From positions 2,418,001 through 2,482,000 of the forward strand of contig NZ_AP024546.1 of the NCBI RefSeq assembly GCF_018406645.1: DNA of 64,000 bases. The letters are read 5' to 3'. The notes below the pieces were generated by a model, which had not been told where the DNA came from, searched no databases, and saw nothing but the letters and a program-made list of their open reading frames with translations. This document shows, piece by piece, positions 29,125 through 37,076 of this stretch. Source of the DNA: Lysobacter helvus (lineage in GTDB: Bacteria; Pseudomonadota; Gammaproteobacteria; Xanthomonadales; Xanthomonadaceae). The number at the start of each line of letters is the position of its first letter. Positions within the stretch are counted from its first letter, which is position 1. Both the position numbers and the translations under genes were made by a program.

Positions 29125-31401
29125 ATGAGTGAAAAACCAATGGCGACATACCTTTCCACCCGCACCACGCCGCCGCCGCACATCGCCCCGTCCTCGGTGC
29201 GCGACGAGGAGCTGGACCTGCGCACGCTGATGTCCACCCTGGGCGATCACAAGCGCATGATCCTGTTCGGCACGCTCGCCTTCTTCCTGCTCAGCGTGCT
29301 GTACGTCGTGCTGGCCACGCCGAAGTACGAAGCCAATGCGACGGTGCAGGTGGAACGGCGCATGCCGACGTTCCCCGGCCTCAACGCCAACGCGGCGCAG
29401 CAGTCCTCGCCGGCCGAATCGCCGGCCACCACCGAGATCCAGCTTCTCACCTCGCGCACGGTGCTGAGCGAAGCGCTCGACAACCTCGACCTGGACGTGC
29501 AGGTGCAGCCGGCGCGCTTCCCGCTGTTCGGCAGCTACATCGCGCGCCACTTCACGCCGTCGCATCCCAACGCCGTCAACGAACCGTGGTTCGGCATGGC
29601 GCGCTACGGCTGGGGCGGCGAGTCGGTGCAGGTCGCGCGCCTGGACGTGCCGCAGGAACTGATCGACCAGCCGCTGCGCCTCGTCGCCGGCGACGCGAAT
29701 ACCTACACGCTCTACGATCCGGAAGGCCGCGCGCTCGTCCGCGGCACCGTCGGCAAGCCGGTGCAGGCCGGCGGCGTCAACATGCTGGTGCGCAGCCTCA
29801 ACGCGAACCCGGGCATGCGCTTCGAAGTGACGCGCCTCAACTCGCTGGCGATCCTCGACAAGCTGCGCCACGACATCAGCGCGTCCGAACAGGGCCGCGA
29901 TTCCGGCGTGATCGCGTTGAGCTACGAGAACGAAGACCCGGTGCTCGCGCGCCAGGTGCTCGAGCAGGTCAGCCGCGCCTACGTGCACCAGAACGTCGCG
30001 CGCAATTCGGCCGAAGCCGCCAAGCGCCTGCAGTTCGTCAAGCGCCAGCTGCCCAACGTGCGCAAGGAACTGGACAAGGCGCAGGCCGCGCTCACCGCGT
30101 TCCAGTCGCGCACGCAGACGCTGGATGTCGGCGTGCAGAACCAGTCGCTGCTCAACCAGACCGTGCAGATCGATTCGGCCATCAGCCAGCTGCGCATCCA
30201 GCAGGCCGACCTCGCCGCGCGCTTCACGCCGGCGCATCCGATGTACAAGGCGGTGCTGTCGCAGATCGCGCAGTTCCAGGCGCAGAAGGGCCAGCTGCAG
30301 GGCCGCATCGCCGCGCTGCCGGAAACGCAGCAGGGCCTGTTCCGCCTGACGCGCGACGTGGAAGTGACCAACCAGACCTACGCCAGCCTGCTCGACCAGG
30401 CGCAGCAGCTCGACATCGCGCGCGCCAGCGCGGTCGGCAATGCGCGCGTGATCGATCCGGCCGCCGTCAACTACGACAGCCCGGCGTGGCCGAAGCCGTT
30501 GCCGGTGGTGTTCGGCGGCACGCTGCTCGGCGCGCTGCTGATGTTCGGCTTCGTGCTGTTCCGCCAGATGATGCGCCGCGGCGTGGAAGACCCGGCCGAC
30601 ATCGAGCTGCTGGGCCTGCCGGTGTACGCGTCCATCCCGTACAGCGAGCGCGGCCGCGAGATCACGATGCACCCGAGCCGCTTCCCCAACGGGTCGCAGC
30701 GCCTGCTCGCGCTCAACGCACCGACCGACCTTGCGATGGAAGCGCTGCGCAGCCTGCGCACGAGCCTGCACTTCGCGCGCTTCAAGACCAAGAACAACCT
30801 GCTGATGATCTCCGCGCCGAGCCCGGGCGTCGGCAAGACCTTCGTTTGCGCCAACCTCGCCGTGACCATGGCGCAGGCCGGCCAGACGGTGCTGCTGATC
30901 GATGCGGACATGCGTCGCGGCACGCTGCACCACGCGGTGGGCGTGCGTTCGGAAGGCGGCCTGTCGGAACTGATCACCGGCCAGATCCCGCTGGAAGAAG
31001 CGATCCGCAAGGTCGCCGGCGCCGACAACCTGTCCTTCATTTCGCGCGGCGAGATCCCGCCCAACCCGTCCGAGCTGCTGATGAACCCTGCGTTCAACGA
31101 GTTGCTGGAGCAGGTGGGTCCGCGCTTCGACATCGTGATCATCGATACGCCGCCGGTGCTCGCGGTGACCGACGCGGCGGTGATCGGCCACCAGGTGGGC
31201 ACGTGCCTGATGGTGGTGCGTTTCGGCCTGAACCAGCAGCGCGAAATCGCGCTGGCCAAGCAGCGCCTGGAGCAGAACGGCGTGGAAGTGAAGGGCGCGA
31301 TCTTCAACGGCGTCCAGAAGCGCAGCGGTGGCCACTACGCATACACGTACTACGAGTACCTCCCCCAGACCACCAGCAACAAGCATCAGGCGTACCGCTG
31401 A
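29125..31401 (+). CDS. wzc: Polysaccharide co-polymerase/tyrosine autokinase (Wzc/GumC type)
   Basis: 758 aa. The N-terminal Wzz domain with TM1 (about 46-66) is followed by a periplasmic coiled-coil segment, a GNVR-like region, TM2 (about 455-477) and a cytoplasmic BY-kinase domain: Walker A SAPSPGVGKT (563-572), A' LLIDADMRRG (D593), Walker B IVIIDTPP (D674). The C-terminal Tyr cluster HYAYTYYEYLPQ is the autophosphorylation tail. It controls chain length and export together with Wza. Start uncertain: 29101 (GTG), 29125 (ATG) and 29140 (ATG) all lack a convincing ribosome site. Confidence 0.93.
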   Translation: MSEKPMATYLSTRTTPPPHIAPSSVRDEELDLRTLMSTLGDHKRMILFGTLAFFLLSVLYVVLATPKYEANATVQVERRMPTFPGLNANAAQQSSPAESPATTEIQLLTSRTVLSEALDNLDLDVQVQPARFPLFGSYIARHFTPSHPNAVNEPWFGMARYGWGGESVQVARLDVPQELIDQPLRLVAGDANTYTLYDPEGRALVRGTVGKPVQAGGVNMLVRSLNANPGMRFEVTRLNSLAILDKLRHDISASEQGRDSGVIALSYENEDPVLARQVLEQVSRAYVHQNVARNSAEAAKRLQFVKRQLPNVRKELDKAQAALTAFQSRTQTLDVGVQNQSLLNQTVQIDSAISQLRIQQADLAARFTPAHPMYKAVLSQIAQFQAQKGQLQGRIAALPETQQGLFRLTRDVEVTNQTYASLLDQAQQLDIARASAVGNARVIDPAAVNYDSPAWPKPLPVVFGGTLLGALLMFGFVLFRQMMRRGVEDPADIELLGLPVYASIPYSERGREITMHPSRFPNGSQRLLALNAPTDLAMEALRSLRTSLHFARFKTKNNLLMISAPSPGVGKTFVCANLAVTMAQAGQTVLLIDADMRRGTLHHAVGVRSEGGLSELITGQIPLEEAIRKVAGADNLSFISRGEIPPNPSELLMNPAFNELLEQVGPRFDIVIIDTPPVLAVTDAAVIGHQVGTCLMVVRFGLNQQREIALAKQRLEQNGVEVKGAIFNGVQKRSGGHYAYTYYEYLPQTTSNKHQAYR

Positions 31402-31404
31402 CCC

Positions 31405-32880
31405 ATGAATGTCTCGATGCTCGATCCCCGCGCCCTCGCGCCGTCCCTGCAGCGACCGCCGCCGCTGCAGATCACGATGTCGCCGTACTACGGCACGCCG
31501 GATTTCTCCGAAGTGGCGAACACCGCACCGCATCGCCCGATCGACTACGTCTCGGTCGCCGACATCCTGCGCAACGCGTTCGTCTATCCGCCGAACTCGA
31601 TCTTCAAGGACGTCAAGCTGGTGACGTTCGGTTTCTCGCCGGCGCAGGACATGCAGGTGGCGCCGCAGTTCCACTTCAAGTTCCGGGATTCGGGCAAGCG
31701 CGGCGACACCGATGCCTCGCATCCCGACCACGACATCGACTGGGTCGGCACGTACCACAAGCTGCTCGTCGACGCGGTGGCCGCCTCCACGCGCGAGTCG
31801 AAGAACCCGTGGCTGCTGCAGAGCGGCGGCAAGGATTCCACGACGCTCGCCATCGCGGTCGCCGATGCGCGCCCCGACACGGTGTGCATGACGTACCTGG
31901 GCGGGCGCGAGGAAAACGAAGTCGAGTCCGCCACGATGGTGGCGAAGACGCTCGGCCTGCGCCATGAATCGCTGCAGTGCGATCCGGCGCGCGCCTACGA
32001 TCGCTACCTCGCGGTCGCCGACCGCATGCCGCTGCTCACCGCGGACTTCGCGCTGCTGTCCTACGTGGACCTGGCGACCGAAATCTCCGGCCGCGGCGGC
32101 GACGGCGTGATCGACGGCCTCGGCGCCGACAGTTATTTCGGTACGCCGATGTCGCGCCAGCAGCGCTTGCTCAAGCGCCTCGCGCGCGGCGTGCGCCTGC
32201 CGCCGGCCCTGGCGGAACTGCCGCTCATCGACCGCAGCTTCGAGCTGTGCTTCATGCTCGGCACGCTGCAGATGAACTCCATCGAGCGCGTGTTCCCGGG
32301 TTCGCGCTTCACCGATGCGGAAGTCGACGAATTGTTCGGCCAGCCGATCTCGCGCGAATCGCAGGCGCGCCTGGCGCCGTTCCTGGAGGAAATCGCCTCG
32401 GCGAGCAGCCCGGATGAATGGCGCGACATGTCCACGTCCATCGCCGGCTCTGCCGGTGCCTTCGCCAAGGGCCTGTACACGTGCAGCGCGCTCGGCATGC
32501 ACGCGTCCTATCCCTTCTGCGATGTGCGTTTCAGGGAATGGGTGTACCGGGAAGTCCCGCCGCACCAGATGATCGATCCGGTGACGAGGACCAACAAGGT
32601 GCTGGTGCGCAACCATATCGCGACACGCTTCCCCGATCTTCCGTACGTCAAGCGCAAGGGCAGTTTCCGCTTCGACGTGCGCGGCCTGGCCGTCAAGCGC
32701 TTCGATACCGTGCACGAGTTCGCCGTGCAGGCACGCGACGTGTTGCCGGGCGCCGCGGGCTGGCTGGAACGCAATCGCCGTCGCCTCGACAACAAGTACC
32801 ACGCCTCCAAGTTCTACCTGCTGGCGGTGGTGCTCCCCTGGATCCAGTTGCATCGCGCACGCGAACAGCAGGTGCCGTGA
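31405..32880 (+). CDS. Asparagine-synthase-like PP-loop ATPase, copy 1 (no glutaminase domain)
   Basis: 491 aa. The PP-loop LQSGGKDSTTLAIA (SGGKDS at 140-145) and the later GDGVIDGLGADSYFG (about 232-246) correspond to the SGGxDS and SGEGADE(L)FGGY motifs of asparagine synthase C-terminal domains. There is no N-terminal Cys2 glutamine amidotransferase; instead, a ~110-residue N-terminus contains VSVADILRNAFVYPPNSIF. It should adenylate a carboxylate and pass it to an amine or ammonia. In polysaccharide loci, AsnB-like proteins amidate uronic acids (e.g. WbpS in Pseudomonas O6), so sugar-carboxyl amidation is a reasonable hypothesis. It lies 3 bp after wzc and is a tandem paralogue of the next gene. 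Confidence 0.82.
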   Translation: MNVSMLDPRALAPSLQRPPPLQITMSPYYGTPDFSEVANTAPHRPIDYVSVADILRNAFVYPPNSIFKDVKLVTFGFSPAQDMQVAPQFHFKFRDSGKRGDTDASHPDHDIDWVGTYHKLLVDAVAASTRESKNPWLLQSGGKDSTTLAIAVADARPDTVCMTYLGGREENEVESATMVAKTLGLRHESLQCDPARAYDRYLAVADRMPLLTADFALLSYVDLATEISGRGGDGVIDGLGADSYFGTPMSRQQRLLKRLARGVRLPPALAELPLIDRSFELCFMLGTLQMNSIERVFPGSRFTDAEVDELFGQPISRESQARLAPFLEEIASASSPDEWRDMSTSIAGSAGAFAKGLYTCSALGMHASYPFCDVRFREWVYREVPPHQMIDPVTRTNKVLVRNHIATRFPDLPYVKRKGSFRFDVRGLAVKRFDTVHEFAVQARDVLPGAAGWLERNRRRLDNKYHASKFYLLAVVLPWIQLHRAREQQVP

Positions 32881-34304
32881 CCCTCGTGATGACCCCGTCC
32901 GCGCTTGCCACGACCCCGTCGCCCGCGGCGGCCGCACGCGCGCCCGTCGCCGACGTGCACGGGCAGGCGATCGATGCGGTGTCCGTCGCCGACGTGTTGC
33001 GCAACGGGTTCGTCTATCCGCCGCATTCGATCTTCGAAGGCGTCGACATGCAGTCGCTCTCGGCCAACCTGGCCGGGCGCGATCCGCACGGGCCGGACGC
33101 ATGGCGCTTCCGCTGGCGCGACAGCGGGAAGAAGCGCGACCGGCACGCTGTGGCGTCCCCGGACTGGGTGGCGGCCTACCATCGCCACCTGTGCGAAGCG
33201 ATCGAGTCCAGCTGTGCGGAGATCGCCGCGCCGTTCTCGTTGCAGAGCGGCGGCAAGGATTCCACGACGCTGGCGATCGCGCTGGCCGACGCGCGGCCCG
33301 ACACCACGTGCATCACCTACCTCGGCGGCACCGAGGAAAACGAAGTCGCGTCCGCGCGCACCGTGGCCACCACGCTCGGCCTGCGCCACGAAGCGCTGAC
33401 CTGCGATCCCGGCCGCGCGTACGACCGCTACCTCGAACTCGCGCCGCGCATGCCGTCGCTCACCGCGGACTTCGCGTTGCTGTCGTACTGCGACCTGGCC
33501 TACGAGATCGCGTCGTTGCGCGGCGACGGCATGGTCGACGGGCTGGGCTCGGATACGTACTTCGGCATCCCGGTCAATTCGCAGTACAAGATCCTCAAGT
33601 GGCTCGCGCGCGGCGTGCGCCTGCCGCGCAAGACGACGGAACTGCCGTGGGTCGGCGACAACTTCGAGTTGTGCTTCGCGCTGGGCACGTTGCAGATGAA
33701 CGCCGTGGAGCGCGTGTTCCCCGGTTCGCGCTTCACCGACGCGGAAGTGGACGAACTGTGCGGCCGCACCATCGCGCACCAGTCGCGCGCGCGCCTGCAG
33801 CCGTTCCTCGATGAGATCGGCACGGCGACGAGCCCGGAGGAATTCCGGGTGATGTCGCTGTCGATCGCGGCGGCCGCCGGCGGTTTCGCGAAGGGCCTGT
33901 ACACCGCCGAAGCGATGCCGATGAAGATCGCCTATCCCTTCTGCGATCCGCATTTCTGCGACTGGATCTACCGCGACGTGCCGGTGGAGTTGCTGATGGA
34001 TCCGGTCACGGGCCTGAGCAAGGTGCTCGTGCGCCAGCACATCGCCACGCGCTTCTCGAGCCTGCCGTACGTGCAGCACAAGGGCAGCTTCCGCTTTGAC
34101 GTGCGCGGGCTCGCCGCCGCGCGCTACGACCAGGTGCATGCGTTCGCCGAAGATGCGCGGCATGCGTTGCCGGGTGCGGTCAACTGGCTGGATCGCAACC
34201 GCACGCGGCTGGACAACAAGTACCACGCCTCGAAGTTCTACCTGCTCGCCGTGCTGCTGCCCTGGCTGACGGGCCGCCTGCAGGGACAGGACCGCATCGC
34301 ATGA
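32877..34304 (+). CDS. Asparagine-synthase-like PP-loop ATPase, copy 2
   Basis: 475 aa, well over half identical by eye to the preceding protein along its whole length: VSVADVLRNGFVYPPHSIFEG, LQSGGKDSTTLAIALADARPDT, DGLGSDTYFG, LGTLQMNAVERVFPGSRF and LDNKYHASKFYLLAV. It also lacks a glutaminase domain. Copy 1 has GLGADSYFG where copy 2 has GLGSDTYFG, so the acceptor sites may differ. GTG at 32877 overlaps the previous stop (GTGA); ATG at 32889 is an alternative. Its stop overlaps the beta-helix gene start (ATGA). Confidence 0.82.
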   Translation: MTLVMTPSALATTPSPAAAARAPVADVHGQAIDAVSVADVLRNGFVYPPHSIFEGVDMQSLSANLAGRDPHGPDAWRFRWRDSGKKRDRHAVASPDWVAAYHRHLCEAIESSCAEIAAPFSLQSGGKDSTTLAIALADARPDTTCITYLGGTEENEVASARTVATTLGLRHEALTCDPGRAYDRYLELAPRMPSLTADFALLSYCDLAYEIASLRGDGMVDGLGSDTYFGIPVNSQYKILKWLARGVRLPRKTTELPWVGDNFELCFALGTLQMNAVERVFPGSRFTDAEVDELCGRTIAHQSRARLQPFLDEIGTATSPEEFRVMSLSIAAAAGGFAKGLYTAEAMPMKIAYPFCDPHFCDWIYRDVPVELLMDPVTGLSKVLVRQHIATRFSSLPYVQHKGSFRFDVRGLAAARYDQVHAFAEDARHALPGAVNWLDRNRTRLDNKYHASKFYLLAVLLPWLTGRLQGQDRIA

Positions 34305-35392
34305 CGCCTTCGAAGACCTCCGGCGCCGCCGTGTCGCGGCGCGCCTGTTTGCGCGTCGCCGTGGCGGGCGTGCCGTTGCTGGTATTCGGTGCGGGCGCTG
34401 CGACTGCGGCCGCGACGTTCGACGTGCGCAAGTTCGGCGCGCGCGGCGACGGGCGCAGCGACGACACGCGCGCGTTCCAGGACGCGATCGACGCGGCGCA
34501 CGGCGGCATCGTCGTCGTGCCGGCCGGCGACTACATGATCGATGCGCAACGCAGCGTGCGCCTGGCGAGCGGCACACAGCTGCGCATGGATCGCAACGCG
34601 CGCCTGCGTGCGATCCCGAATGCCTTGCCGCGCGCCTACGTGCTGCTGCTGCAGGGCGTGCAGGACATCACGATCAGCGGCGGGCAGATCCTCGGCGAGC
34701 GCAAGGCGCACCTGGGCACCACCGGCGAGTGGGGCCACGGCATCGCGATCTACGGCGCGTCCAACGTCAAGGTGCGCGACGTGCGCATCTCGGGCTGCTG
34801 GGGCGACGGCATTTCGATCGGCTCGACGAAGGCGGGGAAGGGCGGCGTGATGCGCCCGAGCACCGACATCGAGATCGCGAACGTGGCGAGCCTGGGCAAT
34901 CGCCGCCAGGGCCTGAGCATCGGACGCTCGCGGCGCGTGTACGTGCACGACTGCGAGTTCAGCGACACCGGGGGCACGCCGCCGTCGGCCGGCATCGACG
35001 TGGAGCCCGACGCGGGCGACATGGCGAAGGACGTGCGCATCGAGCGCTGCATCTTCCGCCGCAACCGCGGGCCGGGCATCCAGGTGTGGAAGCGCGCGAC
35101 GTCGGTGGCGATCCGCGATTGCACGATCGAAGACAACCGCAACGCCGGCATCCTGGCGGTCGGCGCGAGCGACGTGGCGATCGAGCGCAACAAGATCCGC
35201 GGCAACGGCAAGCAAGGCCTGGTGATCCGCGACAAGAGTTCGGGCGTCACGGTGGCCGGCAACACATTCGCGCGCAACGCGGGCGGCAAGCCCCTGGTGT
35301 CGTTCGGCGCCAACGCGCGCATGGCCCCGCACATCAAGATCGAGGACGGCGTGGGCCCCGTCCGCATCGCGCCGGACAACAAGACCGACTGA
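34301..35392 (+). CDS. Tat-exported right-handed beta-helix protein, copy 1 (pectate-lyase-3-like)
   Basis: 363 aa. Twin-arginine signal (VSRRACLRVAVAGVPLLVF, then AATA), followed by the family start FDVRKFGARGDGRSDDTRAFQDA and repeated beta-helix coils. LGTTGEWGHGIAIYG and SGCWGDGISIG are shared with copy 2 and may line the active cleft (Asp/His/Glu). Such proteins cleave, epimerise or bind acidic polysaccharides in the periplasm or outside the cell. Translationally coupled to the PP-loop gene. Lyase, hydrolase and epimerase cannot be distinguished by eye. Confidence 0.82.
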   Translation: MTPSKTSGAAVSRRACLRVAVAGVPLLVFGAGAATAAATFDVRKFGARGDGRSDDTRAFQDAIDAAHGGIVVVPAGDYMIDAQRSVRLASGTQLRMDRNARLRAIPNALPRAYVLLLQGVQDITISGGQILGERKAHLGTTGEWGHGIAIYGASNVKVRDVRISGCWGDGISIGSTKAGKGGVMRPSTDIEIANVASLGNRRQGLSIGRSRRVYVHDCEFSDTGGTPPSAGIDVEPDAGDMAKDVRIERCIFRRNRGPGIQVWKRATSVAIRDCTIEDNRNAGILAVGASDVAIERNKIRGNGKQGLVIRDKSSGVTVAGNTFARNAGGKPLVSFGANARMAPHIKIEDGVGPVRIAPDNKTD

Positions 35393-35398
35393 GCAAGA

Positions 35399-35471
35399 GC
35401 GGGAATGGGGAACGGGGAACAGGGAACAGGTCAACCCATCTGTTCCCTGTTCCCCTGTTCCCTGTTCCCGC
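35399..35471. repeat. GGGAACAG-rich inverted repeat (about 31 bp arms)
   Basis: The left arm at 35399-35429 (made of GGGGAAC/GGGAACAG words) and right arm at 35440-35471 (CTGTTCCCTGTTCCCC...) pair over nearly their full length with a 10-nt loop (GTCAACCCAT). It lies 7 bp after the stop of beta-helix copy 1. There is no T-run. Internally it is a tandem of GGGAACA-like heptamers. Confidence 0.8.
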
Positions 35472-35533
35472 TTGTCCATATGCGAATTGCGCACTCCGTG
35501 CACTGGATCACGCTTGCCCCCGGACGCCCGTTG

Positions 35534-35574
35534 CCCCAGTCAGGCGGGCGCAAGCCGCGCATTTCCCCAGTCAG
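35534..35574 (+). promoter_or_regulatory. Direct repeat CCCCAGTCAG x2 upstream of beta-helix copy 2
   Basis: Exact decamers at 35534-35543 and 35565-35574, 31 bp apart (about three helical turns), in the 334-bp gap before the second beta-helix gene. A possible regulator site; no known consensus is recognised. The rest of the gap holds no gene. Confidence 0.4.
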
Positions 35575-35726
35575 ATTCGTGAAACGCGTGAAGGCCGGAC
35601 CGTCCATCCGGTGAAGATTCAACGCAGTCCACAGATTGCACACGAGGCCAGTGACGTTCGCTGCGTCCTCTCCCTAGTGTCCGACCCACGCCGCGAATGT
35701 GAGCGCGACGTGAAAGGGGACGGGGA

Positions 35727-36905
35727 ATGGACACGAAGACGCAGCAGCTCGACGGCCTCGGCCGCCGCACCTTCCTTCGCAACGCACTGCTCGCGGGCGT
35801 TCCGCTCGCGCTCGGCGGCGTCGCCTTCGGCGCATCGGCCGCAACGGTCCGCCGCACGCCCACCCTCCAGTCGATCTACGCGCCGCCGGCCCGCACCCGC
35901 GGCGCCACCGTGCTGGACGTGCGCAAGTACGGCGCCTTCGGCGACGGCGTGCACGACGACACCGCCGCCTTCAACGCCGCCATCAAGGCGCTCCCGGCCG
36001 ACGGCGGCACCGTCACCGTGCCGGCCGGCAACTACCTGATCAACGCCGTCACCTCGATCAACCTTCGCAGCAAAATGCACCTGCAGCTGGATCCGGCGGC
36101 CACGCTGGTGTGCAAGCCCAACGCCGAAGAGAAGGCCTACGTCATCTACGCCTACAAGGTGTCGGACGTGGAGATCTCCGGCGGCCGCGTGACCGGCGAT
36201 CGCTACAACCACCTCGGCACGACCGGCGAGTGGGGCCACGCGGTGTTCGTGCGCGGTTCGCAGCGCGTGACCGTGCGCGACATGCTGCTGTCGGATTGCT
36301 GGGGCGACGGCATGTCGATCGGCGCGGCGCTGGTCTTCAACGGCGATCCCATCCCGTCCGAGGACGTGGTGGTCGCCAACGTCGTGTGCACCAACAACCG
36401 TCGCCAGGGCCTGTCGATCGGCCGCGGCAACAACGTGGTCATCCGCGATTCGGAATTCAGCAACAGCAACGGCACGGCGCCGGAGTGCGGCATCGACATC
36501 GAGCCGGACGATCCGGGCATCTCCAACGTGGTGTCGATCGAGAACTGCGTGCTGCGCGGCAACAAGAAGTACGGCCTGATGGCCTACAAGCGCTCGACCA
36601 ACACGTCGATCCGCCGCTGCACGATCGAGAAGAACGGCAGCTGCGGCATCGTCACCGTGGGCACCAACAGCATGCGCATCGAGGCCAACACGATCCGCCT
36701 CAATTCGGCGACCGGCGTGTACATCCAGGACGGTTCGAACGACTGCGAGATCACCGGCAACACCTTCTACGGCAACTACGCGCGCAACGGCATCGTGGAC
36801 CGCGTCGACTTCACCCAGACCGGGTGGACCTCGAAGATCGAGCGCGACATCCTGGTCAAGACGATGACGACCAACGTGCGCGTGATGTCCAACTTCTACA
36901 AGTAA
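35727..36905 (+). CDS. Tat-exported right-handed beta-helix protein, copy 2
   Basis: 392 aa. Tat signal GRRTFLRNALLAGVPLALGG with cleavage near ASAA, then LDVRKYGAFGDGVHDDTAAFNAA and beta-helix coils. It shares LGTTGEWGH, CWGDGMSIG, NRRQGLSIGR, ECGIDIEPDD and MAYKRSTNTSIRRCTIE-type coils with copy 1, so it is a tandem paralogue, but it has its own upstream region and a GGGGA ribosome site. A strong terminator follows. Probably acts on the polymer made by this locus. Confidence 0.82.
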   Translation: MDTKTQQLDGLGRRTFLRNALLAGVPLALGGVAFGASAATVRRTPTLQSIYAPPARTRGATVLDVRKYGAFGDGVHDDTAAFNAAIKALPADGGTVTVPAGNYLINAVTSINLRSKMHLQLDPAATLVCKPNAEEKAYVIYAYKVSDVEISGGRVTGDRYNHLGTTGEWGHAVFVRGSQRVTVRDMLLSDCWGDGMSIGAALVFNGDPIPSEDVVVANVVCTNNRRQGLSIGRGNNVVIRDSEFSNSNGTAPECGIDIEPDDPGISNVVSIENCVLRGNKKYGLMAYKRSTNTSIRRCTIEKNGSCGIVTVGTNSMRIEANTIRLNSATGVYIQDGSNDCEITGNTFYGNYARNGIVDRVDFTQTGWTSKIERDILVKTMTTNVRVMSNFYK

Positions 36906-36922
36906 TCCACCGGACGGCGGGC

Positions 36923-36940
36923 CCCGCGCAGCTGCGCGGG
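36923..36940. repeat. 18-bp perfect palindrome
   Basis: CCCGCGCAGCTGCGCGGG, immediately before the terminator after beta-helix copy 2; it could act as an RNA 3'-end-stabilising hairpin. Confidence 0.6.
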
Positions 36941-36947
36941 CCCACCC

Positions 36948-36983
36948 AAAGGCAGGCGTCGGGGGGCGCCTGCCTTTCTTTTT
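36948..36983 (+). terminator. Rho-independent terminator inside the polysaccharide locus
   Basis: AAAGGCAGGCG/CGCCTGCCTTT 11-bp stem (loop TCGGGGGG) followed by CTTTTT. It separates the beta-helix genes from wzx. Confidence 0.88.
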
Positions 36984-37076
36984 GCCCGTCGTTTGGCATC
37001 CATCGCCTGCTTCGTGCGTTGTTCTTCACGACGCCGCCGGTATCGTCCGGCGGCTTTGGTGCAGGACGCGGCGCGG

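Noticed and set aside
35399-35471. CRISPR-like repeat array
   Set aside because: The GGGAACAG words are contiguous and form one inverted repeat with no spacers.
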